From NCBI RefSeq assembly GCF_030824455.1, contig NZ_JAVBXR010000118.1:18809-82808 (forward strand): DNA of 64,000 nucleotides, written 5' to 3'. Of the stretch, positions 44,334 to 57,143 are shown one piece after another (positions within the stretch are counted from its first letter, which is position 1; each line of letters starts with the position of its first letter). The DNA comes from Desulfobulbus sp. Lineage in GTDB: Bacteria; Desulfobacterota; Desulfobulbia; Desulfobulbales; Desulfobulbaceae. Both the position numbers and the translations under genes were made by a program. The notes below the pieces were generated by a model. It had not been told where the DNA came from. It saw only the letters and a program-made list of their open reading frames with translations, and searched no databases.

Positions 44334-44696
44334 GGTCTTTCCTTCCAGGCGTTTGTTGAGGAGTACAGGTTTTTAGCGTATGCGGGAAAGCTCGGCGAGA
44401 ATGCGGCAATGAACAACGGGTTGGAAAGCTGTCTAGTGTAGTGCGGGCAACACAATTTCGTCCCTCTCACCTCACATCCCCACGCAGCATCCATCTGACA
44501 GCGCTCAGTCTTTTTCCGTATTGCTTGAAAGTGATGTTTTTCTGTCTGCTGCCTATCGACCGGCCGAAAGGAATAAATCCAAGGTTCTCCAACTACAGTC
44601 AATACACCCGTGACACTCAAGACAACCGCCTGCAGTGACCCATTGCAAACGACAACATGGATGCAGGCCAACAAGCCAGCAATTCGTTTTTGCAAC
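44334..44696. other. Intergenic region between ftsH terminator and folP
   Basis: About 360 bases. I see no gene: a 122-codon minus-strand frame that overlaps folP by four bases has no ribosome site and cysteine/tryptophan-rich, non-family sequence. The folP promoter should lie here but I cannot pick one. Confidence 0.4.
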
Positions 44697-44742
44697 AAAA
44701 AAAGGGGTGGGCCGCCTTCGTCGAACGAAGACAGCCCACCCC
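44697..44742 (-). terminator. Strong terminator after ftsH
   Basis: On the minus strand GGGGTGGGC pairs with GCCCACCCC, with an inner CTTCGT/ACGAAG stem, and a run of seven T follows. Confidence 0.9.
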
Positions 44743-44763
44743 AAAAAAAGCACTGCAGTCGGT

Positions 44764-46608
44764 TTAGGCTTCGGCGGTTTCAGCCGGCGCTTCCACCGTT
44801 TCCTCGCCGTTTTCGCCCCGCAACTTGGCAATAATCCGGTCCATGTCGTCAAGAATGATCGTCTCACGCTCCAGGAGCTCATCGGCGATGGCCTTGAGGA
44901 TGTCCCGATTTTCCTCCAGCAAACGGGTGACCTTGTCGTTGGCCTCGACCACGATCTTCTTCACCTCCGCATCAATCTTCTGCGCGGTCTGTTCGCTGTA
45001 ATCGCGGTGCTGGGCAATCTCGCGACCGAGGAAGATGTGCTCTTCCTTCTTGCCGTAGGACATCGGCCCAAGTTCGTCGCTCATGCCCCACTCGCACACC
45101 ATCTTGCGCGCCAATTCGCTGGCCCGCTCGATGTCGTTGCCGGCGCCGGTGGTGATCTCGTTAAACACCAGCTTCTCCGCCACTCGACCGCCAAACAGAA
45201 TCGCAATCGAGTTGAGCAGGAAGCCTCGGGCATGGGTGTATTTTTCGTCGGTGGGCAACTGCATGGTGAGGCCAAGCGCGCGCCCGCGGGGAATGATGGT
45301 GACCTTATGGATCGGGTCAGTTCCCGGCAAAAGTCGCGCCACCAAGGCGTGACCGGCCTCGTGATACGCGGTGATCTCTTTTTCTCTCGGGCTGATGATC
45401 ATAGACTTGCGCTCCGCACCCATCATCACCTTATCCTTGGCTCGCTCCAGGTGATTGGCGTCGACCTCTTCCTTGCCTTCGCGGGCGGCCATCAGAGCCG
45501 CCTCGTTGACCAGGTTTTCCAAGTCGGCGCCGGAAAAACCGGGGGTGCCGCGGGCAATCACCGCCATGTCGACATCGTCTGCCAGCTTGGTTTTTTTACC
45601 ATAGATTTCAAGGATTTTCTCGCGACCCTTGATGTCCGGCACCGGCACCACCACCTGGCGGTCAAAACGGCCGGGCCGCAATAGCGCGGGATCCAGGACG
45701 TCGGGCCGGTTGGTGGCGGCGATGATGATGACGCCGTCGTTGCCTTCAAAGCCGTCCATCTCGACCAGCAGCTGATTGAGGGTTTGTTCGCGCTCGTCAT
45801 GTCCGCCGCCGAGTCCGGCGCCGCGATGCCGACCGACGGCGTCAATCTCGTCGATGAAGATGATGCAGGGGGCATTCTTCTTGCCCTGCCCAAACAGGTC
45901 CCGCACCCGTGAAGCGCCAACGCCGACAAACATCTCGACAAAGTCAGAGCCGGAAATGGTGAAAAACGGCACGCCCGCCTCGCCGGCAATGGCCCGAGCC
46001 AGCAGGGTTTTGCCGGTACCAGGAGAACCAGCCAGCAGCACGCCCTTGGGAATGCGGCCGCCGAGTTTGGTGAATTTCTGCGGATCACGGAGAAAATCGA
46101 TAATTTCTTCCAGTTCCGCCTTGGCCTCGTCGATCCCGGCTACATCCTTGAAGGTGATTTTAACCTCGCCCTCGCCCTGCAGTTTCGCTCTGGTTTTGCC
46201 AAACGACAGTGCGCCGCCCTTGCCGCCCATCTGCATCTGCCGCATGAAAAAAATCCACACTCCGATTAAGAGCAGCATCGGAAACCAGGAGACAAAAATC
46301 GTCAGATACCAGGGAGTTTCCTCGGGTTTCTTCACCGAGATGTCCACATCCGACTCCCTCAGCAGGGGGATCAGGCCGGCGTCACTGGGCGCCAGGGTCT
46401 TGAAGGGACGACCGTCCTGACCAATGCCGGAGATCTCCTCGCCCTGGATGTTGACCTTGTTGATGGCCCCGCTCTCCACATTGGACCAGAATTCGCTGTA
46501 GGTGATCGAATTGCTCTGGATCTGCGGCTTATTGAACAGCTGGAACAGCAGGATCATGGTCAGCCCGATGACCAGCCACATACTGAGGTTTTTATAAAAA
46601 GTATTCAA
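44764..46608 (-). CDS. ftsH: ATP-dependent zinc metalloprotease FtsH
   Basis: Inner-membrane AAA+ protease, 614 residues, which degrades unstable and misassembled membrane and cytosolic proteins. Two membrane segments (about 8-25 and 100-120) flank a periplasmic loop. Walker A is GSPGTGKT, Walker [11 protein letters not shown], the second region of homology RPGRFDRQV, and the zinc site HEAGH. The start is TTG at 46606-46608 with a GGAG site 8 bases upstream; no ATG is in the right place. C-terminal acidic tail of normal type. Confidence 0.97.
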   Translation of the reverse strand: MNTFYKNLSMWLVIGLTMILLFQLFNKPQIQSNSITYSEFWSNVESGAINKVNIQGEEISGIGQDGRPFKTLAPSDAGLIPLLRESDVDISVKKPEETPWYLTIFVSWFPMLLLIGVWIFFMRQMQMGGKGGALSFGKTRAKLQGEGEVKITFKDVAGIDEAKAELEEIIDFLRDPQKFTKLGGRIPKGVLLAGSPGTGKTLLARAIAGEAGVPFFTISGSDFVEMFVGVGASRVRDLFGQGKKNAPCIIFIDEIDAVGRHRGAGLGGGHDEREQTLNQLLVEMDGFEGNDGVIIIAATNRPDVLDPALLRPGRFDRQVVVPVPDIKGREKILEIYGKKTKLADDVDMAVIARGTPGFSGADLENLVNEAALMAAREGKEEVDANHLERAKDKVMMGAERKSMIISPREKEITAYHEAGHALVARLLPGTDPIHKVTIIPRGRALGLTMQLPTDEKYTHARGFLLNSIAILFGGRVAEKLVFNEITTGAGNDIERASELARKMVCEWGMSDELGPMSYGKKEEHIFLGREIAQHRDYSEQTAQKIDAEVKKIVVEANDKVTRLLEENRDILKAIADELLERETIILDDMDRIIAKLRGENGEETVEAPAETAEA

Positions 46609-46709
46609 AAATTATCTCCAAAAAATCGTCATCAAGAAAATTCGCCGGCCCCATTAGCCGCTTATCCCTTCTTTTCAATTGGATAACCTACTTTAACATC
46701 GATTTTCTT

Positions 46710-49700
46710 TCAGTCAATGCCCTTTGCGAATTCCTGGATGGTCTTGACGCCCACCTCTTTGTGACGCACGGACTCCATGGCCTGCGTCATGGCCAAGCCG
46801 CCGGTGAGGGTGGTGGTGTAGGGGATATGGTAGTCAAGCGCCGCCCGGCGGATGATGTAGCTGTCTTCGGTGGTTCGGTTGCCGGCCGAGGTGTTGAGGA
46901 TCCACTGCACCTGCCCGTCCTGGATTTTATCCAAAATATGGGGGCGGCCCTGGGAGATTTTATTGACCTCGCTGCAGGCAATGCCGCTTTCCTTCAATTT
47001 GGTTGCCGTGCCCCGGGTGGCGAGAATGGCGTAGCCAAGGTCCTCAAGTTTTTTGGCCACCGGGACCACCGCGTCCTTGTCCCCGTGGCGCACGCTGAGA
47101 AACACCGTGCCGCGCTCAGGCAGTTCGGAATTGGAAGCCATCTGCGATTTGGCCAAAGCCAGGCCCAGGTCGTCGTCAATGCCCATGACCTCGCCGGTGG
47201 ATTTCATCTCCGGCCCAAGCAGGGTGTCGACGTTCGGGAACCGGTCAAAGGGAAAGACCGCCTCTTTGACAGCCCAGTGATGCAGGGTCTTTTCTTTGGT
47301 GAAGCCAAGCTGTTCCAGGGTTATGCCCAGCATCACCTTGGTGGCGATCTTGGCCAGGGGCACGCCGGTGGCCTTGGACACAAAGGGCACGGTCCGCGAG
47401 GCCCGTGGGTTGACCTCAAGAATAAACAATTTCTGGCCCTGCACCGCGTATTGCACGTTCATCAGCCCGATCACGCCCAATTCCTGGGCCATGGACTTGG
47501 TGGCGGCGGTGATCTCCTCAATCATGGTTTGGGAGAGCGTGTGGGGCGGCAACACGCAGGCCGAATCGCCGGAATGGATGCCCGCCTCCTCAATATGCTC
47601 CATGATGCCGCCGAGCACGGTCATTGAGCCGTCGCTGATCGCATCGACGTCTACCTCGATCGCGTCCTTGAGGAACTGGTCAAGCAGCACCGGATGCTCG
47701 CCGCCGGTCATGCCGGGGATGGCCATGAAGCTGCGGATGCCCTGCTCGTTGTAGACGATCCGCATGTCGCGACCGCCCAACACGTAGGATGGCCGCATGA
47801 CCACCGGATAGCCGATCTCGGCGGCCACGCCCAATGCCTCTTCCAGGGTGTGGGCCGTGCCGTTGGCCGGCTGGCGCAAACCCAGTTTCTGCAGCAGCTG
47901 CTGGAATCGTTTGCGGTCCTCGGCGCGGTCAATGGCGTCAGGCGGTGTGCCGATGATCGGCACGCCCACCCTGGCCAGCGGCACCGCCAGGTTGAGCGGC
48001 GTCTGGCCGCCAAACTGGACAATCACCCCGTCCGGCCGTTCCCGCTCAATGATGTTGAGCACGTCCTCGCGGGTCAGCGGTTCAAAGTAGAGCTTGTCCG
48101 AGGTGTCGTAGTCGGTGGACACGGTCTCTGGATTGGAGTTGACCATGATCGACTCGACCCCGATTTCGCGCAGGGCAAAGGAGGCGTGGACGCAACAGTA
48201 ATCAAACTCGATGCCCTGGCCGATCCGGTTGGGACCGCCGCCGAGGATCATGATCTTCTTGCGGTCGCTCCGTTTAGACTCATCCTCCTGCTCGTAGGTG
48301 GAATAGTAGTACGGCGTGTAGGATTCGAACTCGGCGGCACAGGTGTCCACCAACTTGTAGGCCGGCTCCAAGCCAAGTTTGATCCGCAATTTGCGGATGT
48401 CGTCCTCGGAGGTGCCGGTCAGGGTGGCCAACTGGACGTCGGAAAAACCGTGCTGCTTGGCCTCATAGAGAAAGTCGCGATCCAGGCCGACAAAGCCGCG
48501 GGTCCGAATCTCTTCGCCCTTGTCCACCAGCTGCTTGAAATTGTTGAGGAACCAGGGATCGATCTGGCTCAGCTCGTAAATCCGTTCGATGGACATCCCG
48601 CGCCGCAGGGCCTCGAAAATATGGCTGACCCGCTTCGAGTTGGGCCGATTCAGGCCCCGGTCGAGATCATCCTGATGCAGGGTGGTCATGTCCTCCTTGC
48701 CGTCGAAGCCAAAGCCCATCCGCCCGACTTCCAACGAGCGCATCCCCTTCTGGAAGGCCTCCTTGAAGGTGCGGCCAATGGCCATGGTTTCGCCCACCGA
48801 CTTCATCGCCGTGCTCAGAATATCCTCGGCCTCAGGGAATTTCTCGAAGGTCCAACGCGGAATCTTGACCACGCAGTAGTCAATGCTCGGCTCAAAGGAG
48901 GCGTAGGTTTCGCGGGTGATGTCGTTTTTGATCTCGTCCAGGGTGTAGCCCACCGCCAGCTTGGCGGCGATCTTTGCAATCGGAAAGCCGGTGGCCTTGG
49001 AAGCCAGGGCGGACGACCGCGAAACCCGGGGATTCATCTCAATCACCATCAGTTCGCCGTCGGCCGGGTTGACCGCAAACTGGACGTTGGAGCCGCCTGT
49101 TTCCACTCCGATCTCGCGGATGATGGCAATCGCCGCGTCCCGCATCTCCTGGTATTCACGGTCGCTCAGGGTCTGGGCTGGGGCCACGGTGATCGAATCG
49201 CCGGTATGCACGCCCATGGCGTCGATGTTCTCAATCGAGCAGATAATGACCACGTTGTCGTTTTTGTCGCGCATCACCTCCAGCTCGAACTCCTTCCAAC
49301 CGAGCAGCGAGCGCTCGAGCATGACCTCGTTGGTCATCGACAGATCGATGCCGGCGGTGGCCATCTGGTTGAGTTCGGCCCGGTTGTAGGCGACGCCGCC
49401 GCCGGTACCGCCGAGGGTGAAGCTGGGGCGGACAATGATCGGAAAACCGATCTGCTCAGCGGCTGCCATAACCTCTTCCAGGGTGTGGACAATGGCGGAT
49501 TCCGGAACCTTGAGGCCGATCTTGCGCATGGCGTCGCGGAACTCTTCCCGTCCCTCGGCCTTGCGGATGACATCGATGTTGGCCGCCAGCAACTCCACTC
49601 CGTACTTCTCCAGCACGCCCATCTCCGCAACCTTGATCGCGGTGTTGAGCCCGGTCTGGCCGCCCAGGGTCGGCAACAAAGCATCGGGCCGCTCGCGCTC

Positions 49701-49934
49701 AATGACCTTGGCCACGCATTCGGGGGTGATCGGCTCGATATAGGTGCGATCCGCCAGACCGGGGTCGGTCATGATGGTCGCCGGATTGGAGTTGATCAGA
49801 ACGACTTCGTAGCCCTCTTCTTTGAGGGCCTTGACCGCCTGGGCGCCGGAGTAGTCGAATTCACAGGCCTGGCTGATGATGATCGGCCCGGAGCCAATGA
49901 TGAGTATTTTGTGTATGTCGGTGCGTTTTGGCAT
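46710..49934 (-). CDS. carB: Carbamoyl-phosphate synthase, large subunit
   Basis: CarB uses ammonia, bicarbonate and two ATP to make carbamoyl phosphate for arginine and pyrimidines. The 1,074-residue protein has the duplicated ATP-grasp halves (first with [20 protein letters not shown] and second with [20 protein letters not shown]) and a C-terminal MGS-type allosteric region ([20 protein letters not shown]). Length and both halves are complete. It follows carA by 22 bases, forming a carAB operon. Confidence 0.98.
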   Translation of the reverse strand: MPKRTDIHKILIIGSGPIIISQACEFDYSGAQAVKALKEEGYEVVLINSNPATIMTDPGLADRTYIEPITPECVAKVIERERPDALLPTLGGQTGLNTAIKVAEMGVLEKYGVELLAANIDVIRKAEGREEFRDAMRKIGLKVPESAIVHTLEEVMAAAEQIGFPIIVRPSFTLGGTGGGVAYNRAELNQMATAGIDLSMTNEVMLERSLLGWKEFELEVMRDKNDNVVIICSIENIDAMGVHTGDSITVAPAQTLSDREYQEMRDAAIAIIREIGVETGGSNVQFAVNPADGELMVIEMNPRVSRSSALASKATGFPIAKIAAKLAVGYTLDEIKNDITRETYASFEPSIDYCVVKIPRWTFEKFPEAEDILSTAMKSVGETMAIGRTFKEAFQKGMRSLEVGRMGFGFDGKEDMTTLHQDDLDRGLNRPNSKRVSHIFEALRRGMSIERIYELSQIDPWFLNNFKQLVDKGEEIRTRGFVGLDRDFLYEAKQHGFSDVQLATLTGTSEDDIRKLRIKLGLEPAYKLVDTCAAEFESYTPYYYSTYEQEDESKRSDRKKIMILGGGPNRIGQGIEFDYCCVHASFALREIGVESIMVNSNPETVSTDYDTSDKLYFEPLTREDVLNIIERERPDGVIVQFGGQTPLNLAVPLARVGVPIIGTPPDAIDRAEDRKRFQQLLQKLGLRQPANGTAHTLEEALGVAAEIGYPVVMRPSYVLGGRDMRIVYNEQGIRSFMAIPGMTGGEHPVLLDQFLKDAIEVDVDAISDGSMTVLGGIMEHIEEAGIHSGDSACVLPPHTLSQTMIEEITAATKSMAQELGVIGLMNVQYAVQGQKLFILEVNPRASRTVPFVSKATGVPLAKIATKVMLGITLEQLGFTKEKTLHHWAVKEAVFPFDRFPNVDTLLGPEMKSTGEVMGIDDDLGLALAKSQMASNSELPERGTVFLSVRHGDKDAVVPVAKKLEDLGYAILATRGTATKLKESGIACSEVNKISQGRPHILDKIQDGQVQWILNTSAGNRTTEDSYIIRRAALDYHIPYTTTLTGGLAMTQAMESVRHKEVGVKTIQEFAKGID

Positions 49935-49956
49935 ATTCTCGCTTTGGGCCGAGCAA

Positions 49957-51072
49957 TCAGCTCGCCTGCTCCATCAGTTGAATGAACCGGTCAAAGAGGT
50001 ATTCGGCATCGTGGGGACCGGGCGCGTATTCGGGGTGGTACTGCACAGAAAAGGCCGGCCACTCGCGGTGGCGCATGCCCTCCAGGCTGCCGTCGTTGAG
50101 ATTGACGTGGGTCACCTCGACGTTTGCCGGCAGGCTGGCCGGATCAACGCAAAAGCCGTGGTTCTGCGAGGTGATCTCCACCTTGCCGGTGAGCAGATCC
50201 TTAACCGGCTGGTTGCCGCCCCGGTGACCGAATTTGAGTTTGTAAGTCGTGCCGCCGTAGGCCAGACCGAGCATCTGATGCCCCAGGCAGATGCCAAAAA
50301 TCGGCAGGCGCCCCAGCAGTTTCTGGATATTGCCGACCACGCCGCGCACCCCGGCAGGGTCGCCCGGGCCGTTGGAGAGAAACACGCCGTCCGGCTGCAG
50401 GGCCAGGACCTCCTCGGCGGAGGTGGTTGCCGGCACCACCAGCACTTGGCAGCCCTTGCGGGTCAGCAGGCGCAATTGGTTGTATTTGATGCCGAAATCA
50501 TAGGCCACCACCTTGAAACGGCCATCCGCGGCTGTCGGGAACCCGGCGCCAGGGACCGGCGCGCCGCTCTCCCAGCGATAGCTGACCGGGCTCGCCACCC
50601 GCTCGACCATGTCGCGCCCAACCAGCCCGGACCACTCGCGAGCGCGGCGAACCACCGAGGCCTCGTCCATGTCTTCGGTGGTAATGATCGCCTTCATGGC
50701 CCCGGTGGTGCGAATCATCCGGGTCAGCATCCGGGTGTCCAGGCCTTCGACGCCGAGCACCCCGTAGTGTTTAAGGAAATCCGCCAGATTGCCGGTCGAC
50801 CGGTAATTGCTCGGCTGCCCCTGGTATTCGCGGACCAGAAAGGCGCGCGGATGCACGCCCGCCGATTCCATATCCTCGGGGTTGACGCCGTAGTTGCCGA
50901 TCAGCGGGTAGGTCATGGCGACCAACTGACCGGTGTAGGAGGGGTCGGTGAGCACCTCTTGGTAGCCGCTCATGCTGGTGTTGAAGACAATCTCTCCCAC
51001 GGCCTCACCAGGGCCGGTGAAAGAACGCGCGGTCATCACCGTGCCGTTTTCAAGTCCGATTAACGCTTTCAT
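49957..51072 (-). CDS. carA: Carbamoyl-phosphate synthase, small subunit
   Basis: CarA releases ammonia from glutamine for CarB. The 371-residue protein has an N-terminal region with [13 protein letters not shown] and GETVFN-like [20 protein letters not shown], and a class I glutamine amidotransferase domain with the nucleophile in [12 protein letters not shown] and the QNHGFCVDP and [14 protein letters not shown] segments. ATG 51072 is preferred; 12 extra in-frame codons are unsupported. It lies upstream of carB. Confidence 0.97.
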   Translation of the reverse strand: MKALIGLENGTVMTARSFTGPGEAVGEIVFNTSMSGYQEVLTDPSYTGQLVAMTYPLIGNYGVNPEDMESAGVHPRAFLVREYQGQPSNYRSTGNLADFLKHYGVLGVEGLDTRMLTRMIRTTGAMKAIITTEDMDEASVVRRAREWSGLVGRDMVERVASPVSYRWESGAPVPGAGFPTAADGRFKVVAYDFGIKYNQLRLLTRKGCQVLVVPATTSAEEVLALQPDGVFLSNGPGDPAGVRGVVGNIQKLLGRLPIFGICLGHQMLGLAYGGTTYKLKFGHRGGNQPVKDLLTGKVEITSQNHGFCVDPASLPANVEVTHVNLNDGSLEGMRHREWPAFSVQYHPEYAPGPHDAEYLFDRFIQLMEQAS

Positions 51073-51195
51073 AGTATACCCAAAAAAGAACGAAGTTCCG
51101 GTTATCAAGCAAATTTTTATCCGGCTCTGCCGGTCGGCGCCCGATGCCCGTGTGCAGTGGTATGATAAGCACGCCCGCCGATACCGCCAGTCACG

Positions 51196-52563
51196 TCAGG
51201 GAAGAAAAGGAGCGGCGTTCGTGGTTTTCCGCGACGACGCCAGACATTGACAAACGATGCCGGCCTGGCGCGCAACTGCGCCCCGTTGGCCGGCGGCGGT
51301 TTCCGCCGCGCGCGTGCAGGCCGCGAGATAGGCCTCGGGACGGGCGTGATGATGGAGCAGCAAGGCGGTTAATGCGTCGGCGTCGGCCACCTGAAAACCG
51401 CCGCCGGTCGACTGCAACAGATGGGCTGCGTCGTTAAAATCTTTCATGTAAGGCCCAAAGCAGACCGGACGTCCCCAACGCGCCGCCTCCATGACGTTGT
51501 GACCGCCGCGGTCAACCAGACTGCCGCCGCAGAAAATGTGATCGCCGCCGCAGTAGAGGTCGGCCAGGTCGCCCATGACGTCAACCAGCACAACGGCTGC
51601 GGTGCGCTCCTTGCCGGCAAGTTCTGAATACCGCTCAAAGGGCAGATACAGGCGACGAAACAAGGCTTCCACTGCAGGCAGACGTTCCAAATGGCGCGGC
51701 GCCACCACCCAGACCACCGGGAAGGTGGCCGCAAGCTTGCGATACACCGGCGCCAACATCGCCTCTTCGCCTTCGTGGGTCGAACCGCAGACAAACACCT
51801 TCTGCTCGGCAACGCCAAGCCGTTTGCGCTGGGCGGCGCGGGTATGTTCCATCTGCTCCGCCGGCATGTCGTATTTGAGATTGCCGCAGACCTGAATGCG
51901 CGACTCAGGCACGCCCAACCCGGCAAAGCGGAGCCCGTCGGCCTCGCTGATGGCCGCCACAGCTTCAAATCCGGCCAGAAAAGACTGCATAAACGAGCGT
52001 ATCCGCCGGTAACGGCCAAAAGAGCGCTCTGAAATCCGCCCATTGAGCAACAGCAGAGGAACCCCGGCTGCCCGCAAACGGGTCAGCAGCACCGGCCACA
52101 GTTCCGTTTCCAGACCTATATACAGATCCGGCCGCAGGAAGCGGACGGCGCGCCGCACCGCCGGAGGCGCGTCCAGAGGCGCCAACAGACAGACGACCTT
52201 TTCGGAAAGACGGCTTTGGGCCATCCGGTGGCCCTGCTCGGTGGTCGAAGTAAGGAAGATGCGAAGAGAGGCGCAGGACCTGAGCAAGGCGTCGATCAAA
52301 ATGACGGCCGCTTGCGTTTCCCCCACCGAGGAGGCATGCATCCAGAGAATCGAATGGCCGGACCGTCTGAGAGCGACCCTGCCGGGATACCGGCCAAGCC
52401 GTTGCTCCAGCCCGTATCCGTATCTGCCGCCCACAAGCCGCATCAGGGGAAACAACAGCACCAGAAGACAATACAATCCGGTTCCAAGGGCACTGTAGAG
52501 CAGGTACAGCAATTTTTCCAAGAGGCTCCCGATCAGGTTGATCCACACGACGCAAAAATTCAT
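51196..52563 (-). CDS. waaA: 3-deoxy-D-manno-octulosonic acid transferase
   Basis: WaaA (KdtA) adds KDO to lipid A, an early step of lipopolysaccharide, so it marks a Gram-negative envelope. The 455-residue protein has an N-terminal membrane anchor (LLYLLYSALGTGLYCLLVLLF), the acceptor-binding LWMHASSVGETQAAVILIDAL, the DLYIGLETELWPVLL segment and the donor-binding GGDHIFCGGSLVDRGGHNVMEAARWGRPV. It has the length of the family and is opposite in strand to the immunophilin gene. The 123 bases to carA have no clear terminator. Confidence 0.94.
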   Translation of the reverse strand: MNFCVVWINLIGSLLEKLLYLLYSALGTGLYCLLVLLFPLMRLVGGRYGYGLEQRLGRYPGRVALRRSGHSILWMHASSVGETQAAVILIDALLRSCASLRIFLTSTTEQGHRMAQSRLSEKVVCLLAPLDAPPAVRRAVRFLRPDLYIGLETELWPVLLTRLRAAGVPLLLLNGRISERSFGRYRRIRSFMQSFLAGFEAVAAISEADGLRFAGLGVPESRIQVCGNLKYDMPAEQMEHTRAAQRKRLGVAEQKVFVCGSTHEGEEAMLAPVYRKLAATFPVVWVVAPRHLERLPAVEALFRRLYLPFERYSELAGKERTAAVVLVDVMGDLADLYCGGDHIFCGGSLVDRGGHNVMEAARWGRPVCFGPYMKDFNDAAHLLQSTGGGFQVADADALTALLLHHHARPEAYLAACTRAAETAAGQRGAVARQAGIVCQCLASSRKTTNAAPFLP

Positions 52564-52671
52564 CTATTTAACAAAGGCCTCGCCACTCCGTCAACTCCGA
52601 TCCGCGCCAATGCGGAAAAAAGCCTTGAAAATTGGCGACCGGCCGGCATGCGGCGCCCATCCCCTTTTTCA

Positions 52672-52700
52672 TTGACAAGCCGGCGCCGGCCCTGTAAGCA
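52672..52700 (+). promoter_or_regulatory. Possible promoter of the cyclophilin-FKBP gene
   Basis: A perfect TTGACA (52672-52677) is followed after 17 bases by TAAGCA, a poor -10. A TA-rich alternative was not found. The placement about 90 bases before the start is sensible. Confidence 0.35.
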
Positions 52701-52792
52701 ACCCAGATTCCATCAATCGCACTCCGCCGCCCTTGTCTGCGGAGGAGAGAAACCCAAAAAACAATGAACAAAACGTATCGCCGGAGAATTCC

Positions 52793-53830
<1,038 letters not shown>

Positions 53831-53855
53831 TTGGCGCCAGACTCAAACGCACCAT

Positions 53856-53891
53856 AAAAAAAGGCGGGGACATCTCCCCGCCTTTTTTTTA
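53856..53891. terminator. Bidirectional terminator between convergent genes
   Basis: AAAAAAAGGCGGGG and CCCCGCCTTTTTTT form a perfect stem over a 6-base loop, with T-runs on both strands. It can serve both the immunophilin gene and trpS. Confidence 0.9.
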
Positions 53892-54007
53892 TGGCCTTCA
53901 GCTTTGACGGCGCACGCCCGTCAGCGCCAGCCCCCCTTGAACGGGATCGCCTCTTCGACTCGCGCCCTTCTTCAGCAAACAACGCAACAGACGCCAACAA
54001 GAGAATT

Positions 54008-54976
54008 TCAGTATTTCAACCCCATCCGATCCCGGGCAAGATCCAGGGTTACGGCCGCCTTGGCCCGCGCCTTTTCAGCCCCCTTGGCCAGCACCTGACG
54101 CAGGTAGTCGGGATTGTCGAGCAACTCCTTTTTCTTGGCCCGAGCCGGGGCAAAATAGTCGTTGATCAACTCAAACAGATCCTGTTTGAGATAGCCGTAG
54201 GCGGCGCCGCCGTTGAGGTAGAGGTCGCGCACCTCCTGCATCTTCTCCGCCGAGGCAAAGAGCTTGAGCAGGGCGTAGAGGTTGCACGTGTCCGGATTTT
54301 TGGGGGCCTCCACCGGGGTGGCGTCGGTCTGCACCGCCATCACCCGCTTGCGCAGGGCCTTGTCGTCAAGAAAGATGGGAATGGTGTTGTCGTAGGATTT
54401 GGACATCTTCTGTCCGTCCAAACCGGGGACAATGGCGGTGGTTTCGTTGATTTCCGGTTCCGGAACGACAAAGGTCTCGCCATAGGCGTTGTTGAAGCGG
54501 ATGGCAATGTCCCGCGCCACCTCCAGATGCTGCTTCTGGTCCTTGCCCACGGGCACGACCTCGGCCTGATACAACAAAATGTCGGCGGCCATCAGCACCG
54601 GATAGGCGAACAGCCCGTGGCTGGCCGGGATGTTCTTGGCCACCTTGTCCTTGTAGGAGTGACAGCGCTCGAGCAACCCCATGGGGGTGAGAATGGACAA
54701 CAGCCAGGAAAGCTCGCAGACCTCGGGCACGTCGGACTGCACCCAGAAGGTGCAGCGGTCCGGGTCAAGGCCGAGGGCAAGAAAATCGGCCGCCGCCTCC
54801 AGGGTACCCTGACGCAGACGGTCCCGGTCCTGGACCGAGGTCAGGGCGTGCAGGTCGACGATAAACACGTACAGCTCCGCCGACTCCATATGGCGGATCA
54901 TTGAGTGCATCATGCCAAAATAATTACCGATATGGAGTTTTCCGGAAGGTTGAATTCCCGACAGTATTCGTTTCAT
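54008..54976 (-). CDS. trpS: Tryptophanyl-tRNA synthetase
   Basis: Class I synthetase that charges tRNA-Trp. The 322-residue protein has the HIGH-type motif GKLHIGNYFG near the N terminus and KMSKSYDN, and the tryptophan-pocket segment LFAYPVLMAADILLYQAEVVPVGKDQ, shown here in part. Length is typical of the bacterial form. ATG 54976 is preferred over a further 13-codon extension. It converges on the immunophilin gene. Confidence 0.97.
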   Translation of the reverse strand: MKRILSGIQPSGKLHIGNYFGMMHSMIRHMESAELYVFIVDLHALTSVQDRDRLRQGTLEAAADFLALGLDPDRCTFWVQSDVPEVCELSWLLSILTPMGLLERCHSYKDKVAKNIPASHGLFAYPVLMAADILLYQAEVVPVGKDQKQHLEVARDIAIRFNNAYGETFVVPEPEINETTAIVPGLDGQKMSKSYDNTIPIFLDDKALRKRVMAVQTDATPVEAPKNPDTCNLYALLKLFASAEKMQEVRDLYLNGGAAYGYLKQDLFELINDYFAPARAKKKELLDNPDYLRQVLAKGAEKARAKAAVTLDLARDRMGLKY

Positions 54977-55051
54977 GGGGTTCTCTTTTTCAGTAAAATG
55001 GGGGAAATTTCGCAAACCGCACCGTTATAGCGCAATTCCCAAAAAAATGAC

Positions 55052-55082
55052 AAAAAAAATGGGAGTGCGAAACCGCACTCCC
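55052..55082 (-). terminator. Terminator after dnaK
   Basis: On the minus strand GGGAGTGCG pairs perfectly with CGCACTCCC over a 4-base loop and eight T follow. Confidence 0.9.
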
Positions 55083-55123
55083 ACACAACGCCAACCTCCC
55101 TGCGGCACGCAGGGCAGGCCTGA

Positions 55124-57043
55124 TTACTTCACTTCTTCAAAATCAGCATCAACCACGTCATCGTCCTTGCCACGCTTGCCGCCGGCGGCGCCGGCTCCAG
55201 CCGCGCCTGGATCGGCGGGACCTGCGCCCTGCTGCCCCTTGGCCTGGGCGTACATCAATTCCGCCAGTTTGTGCGAGGCCTGGGTCAGAGTGTCGGTGGC
55301 TGCCTTGATGGCGGCCGAGTCCTCGCCCTCCATGACCTTTTTCAGGTTCTCGATCTCTTTCTCCACATTGGCCTTGGTCTCGGCGTCCACCTTGTCGCCC
55401 AACTCGGTCAGGGTCTTGGTGGTCATGTGGATCATGGAGTCGGCATTGTTCTTGGCTTCAACCAATTCCTTGCGCTTCTTGTCCTCTTCGGCGTGCAGCT
55501 CGGCGTCTTTTTTCATCCGCTCGATCTCAGCCTCGGAAAGGCCGGAAGAGGCGGTAATCCGAATCGACTGCTCCTTGTTGGTGCCCAGATCCTTGGCGGA
55601 AACATGGAGAATGCCGTTGGCGTCCAGGTCAAAGGTAACCTCGATCTGCGGCACCCCGCGTGGGGCTGTGGGAATGTCGGCCAGATCAAAACGACCGATG
55701 GTCTTGTTGTTGGCGGCCATCTCGCGCTCGCCCTGCAACACGTGGATCGACACCGCCGGCTGATTGTCGGCTGCGGTGGAGAAGACCTGGCTCTTTTTGG
55801 TCGGCACCGTGGTGTTCTTCTCAATCAGCTTGGTCATGACGCCGCCCAGGGTCTCGATGCCCAGGGAAAGCGGAGTGACGTCCAGCAGCAGCACGTCCTT
55901 GACGTCGCCTTTGAGCACGCCGCCCTGGATAGCCGCGCCGATGGCCACGACCTCGTCCGGGTTGACGCCCTTGTGCGGATCTTTGCCGAAGATGGACTTG
56001 ACCTTCTCCTGCACCTTGGGCATACGGGTCATGCCGCCGACCAGGATAACCTCGTCGATGTCGGCCGGGTTGAGGCCGGCGTCTTTGAGCGCGGTGCGGC
56101 AAGGGCCTTCGCAGCGGTCAATCAGATCCTCGACCAGCACCTCGAGCTTGGTCCGGCTCAGTTTGACGTTGAGATGTTTGGGGCCAGTGGCGTCGGCGGT
56201 GATAAACGGCAGGTTGATGTCGGTCTCCATGGCTGAAGACAACTCTTTCTTGGCCTTTTCCGCCTCTTCCTTCAGGCGCTGCAGGGCCATCTTGTCGTTG
56301 CGCAGATCAACGCCCTGGTCGCGTTTGAACTCGTCGGCCAGCCAGTTGACAATGCGCATGTCAAAGTCTTCGCCGCCGAGGAAGGTGTCGCCGTTGGTGG
56401 ATTTCACCTCAAAAACGCCGTCGCCGATCTCCAGAATGGAGACGTCGAAGGTGCCGCCGCCAAGGTCAAACACCGCAATCTTTTCCTCGCCCTTCTTGTC
56501 CAGACCATAGGCCAGGGAGGCGGCGGTCGGCTCGTTGATGATCCGCTGCACATTGAGGCCGGCGATTCGGCCGGCGTCCTTGGTGGCCTGACGCTGGGCG
56601 TCGTTGAAGTAGGCCGGAACCGTGACCACGGCCTCGGTGACCGGCTCGCCCAGATACTCCTCGGCGGTCTGCTTCATCTTGCCCAGGATCATGGCGGAAA
56701 TTTCAGCGGCGGTGTAGGTCTTGCCGTCAACCTCGACCACGGCGTCGCCGCCTGCGCCTTCAACAATGTTGAATGGGCTGACGCCGATGGATTTTTTTAC
56801 TTCCGGGTCGGTAAACTTGCGGCCGATCAATCGTTTGATCGCAAACAACGTCCGGGTGGGGTTGGTGACTGACTGGCGTTTGGCGATCTGACCGACCAGT
56901 CGCTCAGCGCTGTCGGAAAAGGCGACAATCGACGGCGTGGTGCGGTTGCCCTCGCTGTTCTCAATCACCTTGGGATCCCCCCCCTCCATGATGGCCACGC
57001 ACGAGTTGGTGGTTCCCAAGTCAATTCCAATTATTTTACTCAT
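55124..57043 (-). CDS. dnaK: Chaperone protein DnaK
   Basis: Hsp70 chaperone, 639 residues. [13 protein letters not shown] starts the ATPase domain; [19 protein letters not shown]-like [34 protein letters not shown] and VGGMTRMP follow. The substrate domain carries the linker [15 protein letters not shown], and the protein ends in the acidic VVDADFEEV tail. It lies 100 bases downstream of grpE and shares its transcript; a second promoter between is possible. No dnaJ gene is in the window. Confidence 0.98.
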   Translation of the reverse strand: MSKIIGIDLGTTNSCVAIMEGGDPKVIENSEGNRTTPSIVAFSDSAERLVGQIAKRQSVTNPTRTLFAIKRLIGRKFTDPEVKKSIGVSPFNIVEGAGGDAVVEVDGKTYTAAEISAMILGKMKQTAEEYLGEPVTEAVVTVPAYFNDAQRQATKDAGRIAGLNVQRIINEPTAASLAYGLDKKGEEKIAVFDLGGGTFDVSILEIGDGVFEVKSTNGDTFLGGEDFDMRIVNWLADEFKRDQGVDLRNDKMALQRLKEEAEKAKKELSSAMETDINLPFITADATGPKHLNVKLSRTKLEVLVEDLIDRCEGPCRTALKDAGLNPADIDEVILVGGMTRMPKVQEKVKSIFGKDPHKGVNPDEVVAIGAAIQGGVLKGDVKDVLLLDVTPLSLGIETLGGVMTKLIEKNTTVPTKKSQVFSTAADNQPAVSIHVLQGEREMAANNKTIGRFDLADIPTAPRGVPQIEVTFDLDANGILHVSAKDLGTNKEQSIRITASSGLSEAEIERMKKDAELHAEEDKKRKELVEAKNNADSMIHMTTKTLTELGDKVDAETKANVEKEIENLKKVMEGEDSAAIKAATDTLTQASHKLAELMYAQAKGQQGAGPADPGAAGAGAAGGKRGKDDDVVDADFEEVK

Positions 57044-57143
57044 AATTTCAATCTCCTGTCTCTTCTGTATTTATAGTCGGCTCAAAGCCTGAAAAATCGC
57101 AAATCGCATCAATAAGTGTACTGTGCGACCGAACGGTCCTTTG

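Noticed and set aside
44330..44698. 122-codon minus-strand frame between ftsH and folP
   Set aside because: No ribosome site, composition unlike a folded protein, and it ends inside the folP start.
47694..49985. 763-codon plus-strand open frame across carB
   Set aside because: Antisense shadow of a complete carB with both ATP-grasp halves.
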